This document shows positions 1 through 14,200 of a stretch of DNA of 64,000 bases, piece by piece. This DNA is from Luscinia megarhynchos. Taxonomy: Eukaryota > Chordata > Aves > Passeriformes > Turdidae. Position 1 is the first letter of the stretch. Every line of letters starts with the position of its first letter. Where the stretch lies: positions 15,057,385 through 15,121,384 of the forward strand of contig CM067576.1 in assembly GCA_034336665.1 (NCBI GenBank). Direction: 5' to 3'. A program made the position numbers and the translations under genes. Under the pieces are notes generated by a model. The model did no database searches. It saw only the letters and a program-made list of their open reading frames with translations, and was not told where the DNA came from.

Positions 1-1520
<1,520 letters not shown>

Positions 1521-4500
1521 TGAACCATTTCTGACTCTTTTGTCTCTTAATTTACAACCATGATTAAAAAGCCAAAAATAAAAAACATTCCTTACTCTTT
1601 TTTTTTTTTAATAATGCTTTTCTTTTTATTGCTGTATTCTATGTAACTGATTATATTCCAGGAAAAAAAAAGTATTCTAGGGTTGTATTCTAAATCTAAG
1701 GATTTTTTTAATACCATTTTTTGTGATAAACTTCCATGTTTAGTACAGTTCAGATACTTGTATTAAGAACAGATAAGATTGTAAATATTATTTGAAATAC
1801 TCATTCTGGATTAAAAGGCCTGGTTTAGAACTGCTTCTTCAAAGGAATTGAAATATGAAATACAAAATGAGGATGAGAGGAAAAACCAGAAAATGTATAG
1901 GACAGCTGAACTGATAGTTTAACTGATAATTTAAAAAAATATTTTTGATTGAATATTAGATTGTTTTGTGTGCTACCCAGATTAATCAACTTTCAGATTT
2001 TCACTGAGATATGACTGAGATATGATATGGAGGTATGACTTGAAATGTTTTCCAGCCTGTTTTTCTGTATGACTATGGAGAGGGGTGACTGGAGAAATCA
2101 ACAAAAGGGCTTCACTCTTGAGAAGTTCTGGAAACTTGGGAAATTGTCTGTTTAGTGATGTTAACAGGATTGATAATTACTGAGAAATTGGTTTAAAAAT
2201 GTAGCTGCAAAAGGTACTGACAATGCCACGTGGGTGGGTAACAAAATAGCACGAAAGCATTGTCTGGATTAACCACAGAAAATGCTGCAGAGCTGGGTAT
2301 TTCATTTACCAATGTTTGTTGTGTCCAGTTGTCGTCTGTGGGAGCAGTTCAGGCTCTGGCACAATGGCTAGGACCAGGTCTTGAGTTTTTGTGATTGCTC
2401 AGTGAGCCAACAGAGACTTGGTTCTTTAAAACACAGTTGTAGTTTAAAGTGAAATGTAAACCAGCTATATAACACACATTTATATTAATGGAGTGAGAAC
2501 ATGAATAACAATGGTTTTGGTGTAGTTTTCAATTTAAGATTCTGAAAACATAATCTTTATTTTGTTATCTCCTAGAATAAATTAGAAATAAATATCAGAT
2601 TTAATGTCTTCAATTATGCTAACTTTTTTCGCTATTTGTGGCATTTTTTATTCTGACTACTTAACTATCTGTAATGATTTCTATTTCTTTAAAAGGTTGG
2701 TAAACAGGAAGTAGAGGTCACAAAAAATTGTCCGTAGAAGAATCAAGTAAAACAAAGTTTTTTTTTCTGGGAGTTTCTTTTTCGATGTTCATTTGTTTTT
2801 CAAAAACCTAAAACCTTTCATGAAATGTACTTTGTTTAAAGTTTTGAGGATTTTTTTTTGAAGGTTGTGGGTTTTTTTTTGAGCTGAACCAGTGTTGGTA
2901 CTGCTTCATTGTTTTAGGTGAAACCCTTCCTTCTTTTCATTCAGCATAAATAGCAAATCAGCTTTAATGTCTTTTATGAGATGCAATAAAGCAAAATGGT
3001 GTCTAATTTTTACTTAAAGCTGTTTAATGTAATTAGAGGAATAATTATTAATGCTTTGAGCCTTTATTTCCCAGAGTTATTTTCTTCCAATACTTGCAAT
3101 CACAATATGTTATCCAAAATGGTTTCAGAACAATTCTAAATGGGATTTTTTTCTATTTTAGGACTTGTGCACAGCCCAGAGTTAAACATATTTAGTTAAC
3201 TTTTTTCTCCTGGGCAAAAAATTTCACTTTAGGGAATAATTTTCTAGGATTCTGGTGTACCTAGCAATCTCACATTTGAGATTATCAGTTCTTACATCTC
3301 TTTTAAGACTCTACTTGGTGCACATCAAGTGTTCTCTTTGCCCTGCGAGCTGGCACAAGGTGAATGATGGATGTGAGTGATGCTGCTGTTGTGATGCTGT
3401 GCTGCAATGAATTGTAACTGAGGGCAGGGGCAGGATGATTATCACCCTGTGCTGCACGAGCCAGCACTAAGGTTGGGGACTGCAGCTTTCACTCCTATGG
3501 CAGCTGCACACTTGAACAGCGCAGAGGTGAAGGACACTGCTGGTTCCTGTGTGTTCTGGGCACATTGAGAGTAGAGAGGCTATGGAACATCACACACCTA
3601 ACAGACATCACTGTAAGAAAACCCCTTCTTATATGATTGCTAATTCTTAATGAACCACAGACAAGTCTTGTGAAATGTAGAATCGATTCTTCCTCCCCAG
3701 ACTCAGCTCAGTTGGTCTCAAAAAGGCTTTCTTGCTGCAGTGTCTTTCAAACCCTTGGCTGGATGGGGAAGATGCACCAGTGGTAACACAACAGGGTTAT
3801 GTGACTGGCCATATTCTGCTTTTGCCTTCCTGGACCAAGTGGCAATCAGTGATGTAATTCTAATATTAAGGTTTTAGTTTTATAGCTTTAAGTAGCTTTA
3901 TCTATCTATTTAATCTAAATTCAACTCAGAGTTATTGTTATTTCAAGTGTCCACAGTACTGATATATTTAATTCTAGCTTATTAGTAATTTCCACATCTT
4001 AAAAATGCCTGCTTTGCTGTATTTTTCACATATCTAAAACTCCATGTATACTATTTTTCTGAAAATCACTACTGTTGCTGCATAGATTTACTTTAAATTA
4101 TACTTGCAGTCACACATTCTTACTTTGGGATTCGTTTTTCTAAAGTTAGATTCCTTTAAGTATCAGTCTGAATTTTTTTTTACCTCCCCATACATCTATT
4201 TCATCATATACACACACATATAAATGTTGCTGTGAATTTAGCTGCATTTACCTTGATTGCTGCAACCAAATTAATTGAACTGCAAGTGACCTTATCAGTA
4301 TAAATGTAACCATCCCTTTTGTGTCCATATAGTTGAATTTCTATTTCATACAGCAAGAAGTGATCCATTAACACTGTCCTCTTTGTTTTTGTGAGCAGAA
4401 CCCAAACATGGTGTGCATGTCACATCTGATTAGATTTGACATTGGGAAGGTAAATTTGAGGAAGGACTAAGAAGCAGTTTTGTGAGCACCTAGATTATGC

Positions 4501-5160
4501 TGTTGCTGAAAGAGGGGAGAGAAAGAGGGAACAAAGAGAAATGGCTGATAATGAATGGAGCCATGGTTGGTATGTTGTCCTCACAGCCTGCCTTCTTCAC
4601 TGTGACAGGAGATTCGTTAAGGGCATAACTAAATTCTTGACTTTTTTTGCAGAGAATATGACATGCTGGTTGCTTTTAAGTTAAGAAGGACTTTTATTTC
4701 TGAGGGATAACTGCTAGCTATTTATGTTTTGAGAAAACATTTTATTTAATGTTTTTTCATATTCCATCTGTCAAGAAAATTATCCATTGCTGCCAAGACC
4801 AGGACGTTCAGTAGATGATATACTTAAATCACCTAAATGGTAGAAAATTGTAAACATGTAGTCTTAAATGAAGAGTCATTACAGGGAAATTCATATGTTG
4901 GAAGTTAAGATGACTTGCAAGAGGATATTAGTGATTTGACGACATTTAGAACAGTAAATTTAGACATTCAAATCTAGGGAGAGCAAAGAGTTTACAGTAG
5001 GTTGAGTAAAGCTTGAATAAGATATGCAGTCAGAACTGAGGAAAAGATATAGCTTTAACTAAATTTCTCTGTGTTAAAATATCTGGTTTATATAATACAC
5101 TTAGCAGAAATGGGTTCTATGGTACATCTACTGTTTATTATTTCTTAGATTTATTTTTGT

Positions 5161-5190
5161 ATATATAAATAAATAAATAAATAAAAATAT
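5161..5190. repeat. (AAAT)n microsatellite with flanking AT dinucleotides
   Basis: About five uninterrupted AAAT units sit between short (AT) tracts, followed 20 bases later by a short (CA) run near 5206-5214. This is ordinary intronic simple sequence, likely length-polymorphic. Confidence 0.9.
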
Positions 5191-6349
5191 TCATTATATA
5201 TGTACACACACACATATAAAATTTCCCCTGGCTTTTGACATCAAACCTGTTCTAAAATGTGGATGGAAAGCTCAGCTGTATTCTGCTTTCTTTTGTGTAA
5301 GCCTGGGGAGAAATCACTTCTCTGATTTTTGCAGCCTCCGAAAGCACCAAGTTTTTTGAATTATTTTCCAGGAATGAAGAGGCAAGACTTGAGAATGGTG
5401 ACAAGTAAGACCCTTTTATTTGCCAATTTAGAATTACTGCTTTTTGTGTCACTACATTATGGTGTCTTTCTGGAACTTGCCTCCTTGCTGGTAGAGAGTC
5501 TTGCAATCCCATGTGTCAGAGTATGGGGGGAAATTTAGTTTAGACTACAAGGACTAAATGTAATTGAAGAAGTAGCTGAAGACCAAGATGTTTTGTGTGG
5601 TTATGCACCATTACCAGGCTGTTTACAGAGATAATGACTCTTGCATACACTTCTCCCAACATTCCTCACAAGAGAGCTCTGTGACCGTAGGTAGAGAACT
5701 GATAATTACATGACCAAGAGCACTGTATGCTTCTGTACCTCTTCAGTAGGATGGTTTCATGCTTTTTGTAAATGAAGTTTGTGGGAGTTTTTTACAGAAA
5801 AATAGAGTATATACAGAACTCCAGTTTTTTTCAGAAATTAAAGACTTTTCCCATTTGAAAGCTGAACAGTTTTACTTGCCAAGATCTATCTAACGCATTA
5901 CAAACTATGAGTCTCCAACTCAGCTAGCAAGAATTCCTATTTGACTGATGGAACACAGTAATCTCCCACAAATGAGAGAATTATATGTATGATAGCCTTG
6001 CTTTGTTCTCTATTTCCTGCTACCAGCATTGAGTCACATGAATCTTAAACAGTCCTGGATGACTGTATTTTGTTTTGTCTCAGCTGTGCCTTCTGCTGTC
6101 TTCTCACTCAGTTTCAGCTGCTTGGAAATTTTCACTTCTTCAAATAAAATAGATTCTCCCACATTCAGCCCTGGTAAAACAACACCGGGCATTTTTGTTC
6201 AGCAGTTTAACTCCTCATAGACAACTTATTGTCTATGAAATCTGACAGAGAATTTTAAAAACCAATTGCTTTGCAAACCTCTCTAGTTCTCAGACAACAT
6301 TCTTTTAGAGTTGGGTTGTTCACACCAACATTTGATCTTTATTTTGCTG

Positions 6350-6532
6350 CTTTTTTCCTGTTTGTTTTTTATTTTGTTTGTTTCTTCTTTTTGTGTTTTT
6401 GTTTTGTTTTGTTTTTTTGGGGGCAGTGTTTGTTTTTTGAGGGGGTTGTTTGTTTGGGGAGGTTTTGGTGGGGGATTTTTTGGGTTTTGGGGATTTTGTT
6501 TTCATTTGGGTTTGTTTGTGTTTTTTCAATAG
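6350..6532 (+). repeat. T/G-only low-complexity tract with many G runs
   Basis: About 180 bases are almost entirely T and G on the + strand. The first half is T-rich (TTTTG-type units). The second half has runs of three to five G at 6419-6423, 6441-6445, 6456-6459, 6470-6474, 6482-6484, 6489-6492 and 6508-6510. The Phe/Gly-rich open frames here are products of this composition. It lies about 90 bases upstream of a CR1 3' end. Confidence 0.9.
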
Positions 6533-6617
6533 GGCTTAATTTTAATTAAATCCTAAGCATAATTTGGAGGTAAAGATCCATTTTTTCAGTTTTAAAATCA
6601 TCCAATCATTTGTACTA

Positions 6618-6763
6618 GCTGGAACTCTGGAAGTGCTCAAGGCCAGGTGTGAGGGGGCTTGAGCAACCTGGTGGGAAATGTCCCTGCCCATGGCAGGGGA
6701 TTTATGACTGCATGGTCATTAAGATCCTCCATTCCACCCCCTTAAAATTTTTTGATTCTGTGA
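6618..6763 (+). mobile_element. CR1 LINE 3'-end fragment
   Basis: The stretch reads 'gtgctcaaggccaggtgtga', then 'ttgagcaacctggt', 'gtccctgcccatggcagg' and ends in a 'ttccaccc...gattctgtga' tail. These blocks, in this order, are the well-known 3' untranslated end of avian CR1 elements, which ends in short ATTCTRTGA-type repeats rather than poly(A). Only about 145 bp are present, as expected for 5'-truncated CR1 insertions. The sense strand matches the host gene. Several differences from the remembered consensus suggest a moderately old copy. Exact 5' border is uncertain. Confidence 0.85.
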
Positions 6764-9700
6764 ATTAGAATTAAGTCTTGGAACTGCCTACAATATTTCA
6801 AATATCCTTGTTATTCCAAAATATCTTCTGCAAGAAGGAAGAGACCTGTCCTACCTTTTATTAGCTCCAATATTATATTTCCAGAAGCTGGACAGAAGGT
6901 GTTTAAGGACTTTTAATGCACATTCATGTTAAGCAAAAGGTTTTCTCAAAATCTTTCTCACTTTGGAGATTTCAGAAGAGATAAGAAGAATCTGGAGTTC
7001 CTTCCTGGGAAGAAGATATTATTTTGGATTCTCTGTTCTTGATCCTGATACCTGTAAAGGGGACAGGTGTTTGGTTTCATCACATTCGTGCCTCTCTTGG
7101 CTGTGCAGCCCTTCACGCCAACTGGGGCCTTGTCCAGCCTCTGGGAAGAAGAGGAATTAAATATTATAATGAGGTACCCTGTAGCATAAATAGCACAAAT
7201 AGCATCTTAGAGTAGTGTTGCCATTTGTTAAAATAAATAAGTAAATATTATGCAGATTTTTATTAGGATGTCTGAAGTGTCAGTAGCTTTCTGTTTTCCA
7301 ATTAAAAATACAAGTTTCTTAGTTTTGGATATATGGGCAAAGAGGAGGTTAAAAGTAGTTTTTGTAAGACTTGTTTGAACATGAGAATATCAGTCTGTGA
7401 AGAAGTGTTTCCATTCTGTTAAGTGGATAATTTTTTTTGTGCTGATCCTCGCACCTCTAGATGCAATTACTGACTTTTCCTTTGCCAACACTTGCCAAAG
7501 CTAATTCACAGTCTGACATGCAGCTGTTTACTCTTGCACAAGAAATAAGGTGAATTCAGTTTCTATGTCCAGATTTTCAAGGCTGTTAGTATACACAGAT
7601 GTGTGAGAACCCTTAAATCTTGTATGCAGGTGGTCAATGCAAGAACTTTTTGGAAACTTGAAGAAATAAATGCCAATGTAGTAAAACATAATTTCAAACT
7701 GAAGTCATGTAGCTGTTGCAAAGACTCGAAAAAAACCTGAATACTGTACAATTATTTAGAATTTCAAGTACAAAGAATTTCTGCCTTAACAAGGAAACAC
7801 TTCCACCCCAATCTCATTATTTGGAAATCATGGGGCAGGGCAAGTCTGATCATGGCTCTTTCCTTTCACAGTCAATACAGATCCAGCATAAGGAAAGGAG
7901 CTTGAATCCTAGCATGCTGCTTAAGTGAATTAATTGTTGTTTTAAATAAACAAGGTATCAGCTCTGGCCCAAGGTGTGGCCCAGATGCTGTATTCCTTTC
8001 TCATGCAAAGAGTTCTTTTGTACGTTCCAAGGAATGAAACAGAGAAATGCAACTACTGTTATTTTTAATAACACAGTTTCTGTGAACTGAAGACTGGCCA
8101 TGAAACAAATCATCCAGCTTCTCTGCTCAATTATCCCATTTGATAAATTGGAATGCTGAAACCTACCTTCTCACAGGGGTGTTGTAAAGATCAATTACTT
8201 AGTTTGTAAAGTGCTTTGATCCCATAAAACACTACATGAGTGCCAAGCATTATTATGAAGAATTATAAAATGCCAGCCCTCATGTGCACCTTGGGATGGC
8301 CAGATTATAGATACAAATCTGTTTTGTTTTCTCAGAATCACTTTGTTCCACTTTTCCTGTGTAGCAGTCCATTCACAAAATGAGCCAGTTTTAGGAAAGA
8401 AGCAATTTCTGGGGGGGAAAAAAAAAGGAGATAATTGACTCTCATAAATATCTCTTTTCAATTAAGGAGACTCATGGATTTTGATGAATTTTTTTCTGTA
8501 GGATTTGGAATGACATCTTTTCAGCATTCATCCTCAGCAGGAGGGAGAGTAGTTGTGTTTTAAATATCTTCCCTATCTGAAAGAAAACAAAGATAAACAA
8601 AACAAAATATCCTTCTATTTCAGTTTCTTTATTAGATTTTAAATATGAGAAAAGTATTCAGAAGGATCTTTGGCTTTTATTTTTTTATGAAGTGGCTGTT
8701 AAGTCATTAGTATGTGAATAATTAATTCAATTAAGTTTAATTTTAAAAAAAGCTTTAAGTCACAGGGATCCTTTCCATTGAAAGTCTTATTATCTAAAAT
8801 TATTGCATTGCAATGAAGTGAAAAAAGTTCTGAGTTTTATTGCCTAATAGACTGTGGCATTTAATCTTTATTAATAAGAAAAACTCCTATCAGCTATAGA
8901 ACCATTAAATAGTTTAAATATCTCCAAGGGTATTGCATATTCCAAAAACAAATAGAGGTCATCAAACATTTAATCTTAAATTAAAATGTAATAATTTATA
9001 TAATTTAAAATTACAGCAATCTATAATTTCTCTTCTGCAATGTCTTTGGTCATAGTATTTAAGCTGGTAGTTGGTGATCCCAAGAAGGGAGATTTTCCAG
9101 TTGGAAGGACATACATAAAATCTCAGAATGCTCTGATCAAGACTCAGCTAATGGGACAGATGCTAAGTGTGTGTTCACAAATGCATGCTTAAATATATGA
9201 TATATATTTTATAAATAAGTACAATATATTTGTGTTCATATAAATTCTACTTGCTCATATTGGGGGATTTTTACTAAAATTGGTAAAATCTGAGATGGAT
9301 CTCAGAAGTAGGAGCAGGGTTGGTGTCCTTGACTGTGTAAGAAAAAGAAAAGTTAGGAAACTGTCTGTAGAACTAGTAATACCTCTTGTGGATCACACAT
9401 AATCACTTTCTAGCTGTTGAGATTTTACAGATGAAGCTTTTCTTTTAACACTTTTAATGTAAGACATTATAGAATACTATTTCTTGGATGGAAGAATTTT
9501 TTTTCCCTACCAAATGTCTTATCTGAAGGTGTAAGTACTTGGATTAATTTTTATACTAGTTAAATAACCAGTTTGGGTAATTTTTTTTTTTTGCCCAAAA
9601 AACATTTCCTTTATGTTTTAATGCATTTTCTGGGAAGATAATTGCTGTTTTGTTCACCCAATGTTTTATCCTACTTTGTTATCAAACTTTACAGAATGTT

Positions 9701-10729
9701 AAAATGTTTTCTGAGTGATAAGAATTACCTAAACTCTTCAAGTGTAAGGGGTTCCTTAGGGTCTTTTTTCCTTGCATCTCCTGGGTCTATTTCTTTATTT
9801 CTCTTAAAATTGAAATTTCTTATGGTCTTCAATGTGCCAAGTAATTCAAGAGAACTTTTGTTGGGACAGTTTTCATTCCTGCTTAGAAGGAGAGAAACTA
9901 ACTTATAAAGTCTGGGGGTTTGGGCTTCGAGGTGAGTTCTCCGGACCCAGGATGTGTGTAAGCCTCTGCAGAAGGGCACTTTAAAACTATGCCTATCAGT
10001 GACTTTTAAACTTTAGTGCAGATATTTCTACTTGCTGTTCAGTGACTACAATTTTTTTCTTCTCCAAATTATTTGTGTAAGATCTTTTTTTTTTGCTGCT
10101 GCTTTTTTTTCTTTCTGAATTGTCATTCCTAGAACATTTGCTGCATCTGCTAGTCTAGAACTGTCTGAGAAGAGAGAAGAGAAAATGTTTGGAAAACCCT
10201 TTTCAAAAATTTACATAAATGTGCCATCTGTACAAGCAGATGGCGAGAATGTCTCATGGCCAGGAGGAGACTGTGAGATCAAATCACAAGGAAAGAACTA
10301 CATGAGGCATGTTCCTTGTGTCATAACAAAAAGGACCTCAGCAATCACCTCACTGACATGACCTGGAGACTGTTCCCCCAGACACTGCTGTTTCAGTAGC
10401 AGAAGGTGTTTCAAAGTGGTGTAATCAATACAGTAAGGATCCCCAGGGTTTGTATTCTGTGGACATGATCTTTTCTGGCAGTTGTTCAGAAACAAGTTTC
10501 AGGACCCTAAGTTATTCTCACATACGGGCTGAAAGTCCACATTCAGCATTTCACAGGAAGTGTTGGCCAGAGCACCTTATCTTGCTCAGCCTCTGAATTG
10601 AGAAGTCACTGTTTTTTCCATCTTCATGTAGTAGAGCGTGTCATTTTTGAGAACACTTAAAAAAAAAAACCTGCAGAATTTGCAAAATATTGAAGATGCA
10701 TTACATCCTTCAATGGCTTACCATATCTT

Positions 10730-11230
10730 TTTTTATGGTGGCTGCTGCTGACACATTCACACACCTTTGAAATCCTTCGAGGGATGGTGACTCCACCTCT
10801 TTAGCACAGCCCCATGCTTAACAGCCCTTACAATAAAGAAATTCTTCCTAATGGGCAACCTACACCTCTCCTAGCTCAGCCTGAGGTTGTTTACTCTTTG
10901 CCCTTTGCTTGTTTCTTGGTAGAAGAGAATGACCCTCACCTGGTTACAGTCTCCTGCCAGAGAGTTGTAGAGAGTGAGAAGGTCTCTGCTGAGACTCCTT
11001 TTCTCCAGGCTGAGCCTTCCTAGATTCTGCATGTAAGACACACACTCCAAACCCTATCCCAGCTCCACTGCCCTTCTCTGGACTTGCTCCAATACCTCTA
11101 TGTTTTCCTTTGCAGGGAGGGACCCTGAACTGAGTCCTGCAGTTGTGCCAGTCACCCCATTGTCTTTCCACAGTGGCAAATATACCATAATTTTTCTGCT
11201 GTACAATGGCCTCCTGCTCCTCATGTGTGT
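10730..11230 (-). mobile_element. CR1 LINE fragment, reversed relative to the gene
   Basis: Read on the + strand this shows the reverse complement of the CR1 3' region: 'gggatggtgactccacctct', 'aaagaaattcttcctaat', a 'gagttgtagagagtgagaag' block, 'cttttctccaggctgagcc' and 'cccttctctggacttgctcc'. On the minus strand these are in the usual CR1 order near the end of the reverse-transcriptase ORF and the 3' UTR. The body around 10,790-11,160 is clear; both edges fade into unmatched sequence. The open frames at 10814-11023, 10944-11237 and 11100-11306 lie in or across it and are not host genes. Confidence 0.88.
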
Positions 11231-14200
11231 TGCCCAAAAAAATACTTACAGCACACAGCTTAGCTTTTATTCACTGATGGGGATCTGTCTCAAGACTGTT
11301 TATTAAAATTCTGACATTTTAAAATATTTGCTCCAAAATTTATCGTGAAAAGTGAAAGGCATATGAAAGCATATGACTTTTTAATGTGGAAAAATCTCCT
11401 TTTCCCAAAGCCCTTTGCAGGATTGTAAAGTCAGTGAGGATTATAAAGCTAACGTTTGTTTTCACATAAAAGATACAGGGATAGACCTTAACAATCCCTG
11501 CAAGACTAAGATATCTTTACCATAGAAGGTGTTGCATGCCAACTTTTTCTCCTATTTAAAGTGGTAATGGAATATTTATTCAGTATATATTGAAAAATGC
11601 TATGGTGCATTCTCTTCAGTGTCAGAATGGACAAAAACATGGGATGTGTAGCTGTTGGGAAAACACTTTAGGATCTCAGTTTAATTTGCGTTAGTGCAAA
11701 CTGGAACCTATTGGAGTAGGGTTAGGACCAAGTGGTCCAGCATTATTTGGCTGACTTTTCACTTAGGGATCATAACTTTTTAACCTACTTCAGTGTGTTC
11801 TTTCCATCAATCCAGAACTTATCCCCATCTGGAGATATCTGGGTAAGCATCAGAAATATTTGAGCTAGAAGGAAAATGTTCTTCTTCATAATGTTGACAT
11901 CCACAAATCCTGTCCTCTCTTTTTGTCTTTTGCTATTGAGAATTTCTTCATTGTGCAAGTTTTTACAGCATTTGTTACTGGTAGAAATGCTAGCAAAAAT
12001 TAGCTATCAGAAACAGATCTTTTTGTAGCTTTGAGAGTTTTTAACTTCACAAGATGTGCACTTTAGAATAATAGCCTTGTACCTTAACAAGGCAATATGG
12101 CTGATACTGCATAGGAAGAAACACAACAATATTTGTAGTGCTTCTGCTGATGTGGAAAACCAAGAAAACCTTAATTTACTGTAACCATAAAGCTTGTTAC
12201 AGTCTATCTCATAGATATTTTTACCAAAATATTATAAATTTCACACAATGAAAACTACTTGGAAAGAGCCTAGAAATCCCTTGAACTCAGATGGCTGCAG
12301 GACATTTGTTTGAGGAGGTAAATTATTGATAGACTTTACTCATAAGCTCTGTCTTTTCAGGGAGATATTATCACCTGTGTTTTTATCATATCATTCACTC
12401 TCTAGAACATGGCTCATGTCTTTTCCCTGTAGTTCTCTCTGTAAAAAGCAGATGACCATCAGTGCACAAGATGGAAAACAAGACGAAGGCAAGGAGGCAA
12501 ATACTGAATATTCATGCCTCTCTCCTTCTATTTTTCAGTACATACAACAGGAGCTTATTTCATAGTTCCATCTCAGGGTATATCTTATTCTTGATAAACA
12601 ACTGAGAATAAAGCACTGTGCATCTTTAAACATCAGTGTGTGGACTGGTTCTACAAGGGGTCTCCAAAGCACATACGGTTGGAATGTAAAATATTACATT
12701 ATGGTTATCCTGAAATGCCTATGAATATTGTTTCACAGCATTAGTGTTGCATGAGTGTGGCTGGAGAAATGGCACTTACAGCAGAGAGGAGATGACTTTT
12801 GTTGCTGTTGGATTTTTAAAGAGGTGGTAAGAAAAGAGCTGTAAGAAAGATATGTCATTAGTCATTTTCATGTAACTTTGCTATGCCTTCCAGAAATGTA
12901 TTCAAGAGCTGCAATATTTATCTGAAAAATATTTTTTCTAGGGACACTGCTGTGTGTTAAAGAAACATCCACCCCTTTTCCCAACCAGAATAATTTATTT
13001 CTTTTTGAAGAAAGAGATACTGAAAATAAACTCGAGAATACTTTTTCATAGCCTTCCATCTTCATCTTCTAATGCAAGGTGGTTTTATGTTATAAAGAAG
13101 TCACAGCATAATTTAAGTAAATTATTTGCCCATTATTAAAACTGAAGGATATGGATAAAATGTTGAATGCTGATGTTCAATAAGGTGTTCTTATTTTGCA
13201 GTTATACATGTCTGTAATAATACAAATACAAAAAAACTTAGCCTGACTTTGATGGGTCCTGGAGTAATTTCCAGATGCATATACTGCAGTATTCAGAATT
13301 ATGATGCTTAAAAAATAAAAATTTAGATTAAAAGACAAGAAAAAAACCCTGAAAAATCTGAACAGGCAAGTTACAATCCTAGAAGAAATTAAAATCTGAT
13401 TGAGCATATAAAGATCTTTATAGTTCCAAAAGGTTATGTGTAGGGATATCTCAGAATCTGATACTGGGGTATTATGGTAAGTGTTTTGATAGTTTCTTTA
13501 GCTTTGTTTATTTGCACTTTTTGAGGTTTGTTTTTTTTTTCTGTGTTAATGTTTTGTTTCCATGAGTGCCTAAGATATTTTTCTTGTATTGAATGAGATA
13601 GACTCCCATTCCAGCTATCTTACCTGCTCACATTTTCTCTGCCTCACCTCATGTAATTTTCATTAGGGTTCATCTTTCCATTGTATTTCAATATGGCTTT
13701 AATTTCAGTACAATCTGTATTTATGATTTGTAGGATTGCTAAGAAAATTGGCTGTGTCCTGGTTTTAGAAATAGGGGTAAGACTGAAACAAGGCACTGAA
13801 ATTATTAGCAGTGGGGAACACTTCCCCACAGAACTGAAGACAAGTAAAGAGCATGGACAGCAGTTCTTGTTTAATGTCAAGAATGAAAGTAAATGTTAAA
13901 TGTTTGCTGCCATTACAGGTATTAAAGAACTTTATTAGTAATTTGTTCAGAGGAAGGTATGAATATTACATCAATATAAAGCAATTAGAAAATATGTGAT
14001 TAATGGATGCAATGCTCAAACTTCAGATAGGCAAAGATAATTATTACTTATCCATATGAAAGAAAAAAAGCATTGGTAAAGCAGACTTTTTCACTTGGAT
14101 ACCTTTTTTATTAAGTTGTATTTGTTGGTGCAATATGTAATAAAAAGCAGGTTTTTGTTTTGCTTTGTAAAGTCTTGGATCAGTAGATTGTGTGATGTTA

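Noticed and set aside
3340..3600. GC-richer patch that looked like a possible exon or repeat
   Set aside because: No open frame of note, no splice borders in phase with GABRB2, and no repeat family recognised.
6271..6549. Overlapping Phe/Gly- and Lys/Thr-rich frames on both strands
   Set aside because: They are translations of the T/G-only low-complexity tract; no start context, domain or repeat protein family supports them.
10944..11237. 97-codon minus-strand frame
   Set aside because: It lies within the reversed CR1 copy and is not in an intact CR1 reading frame that I can recognise.
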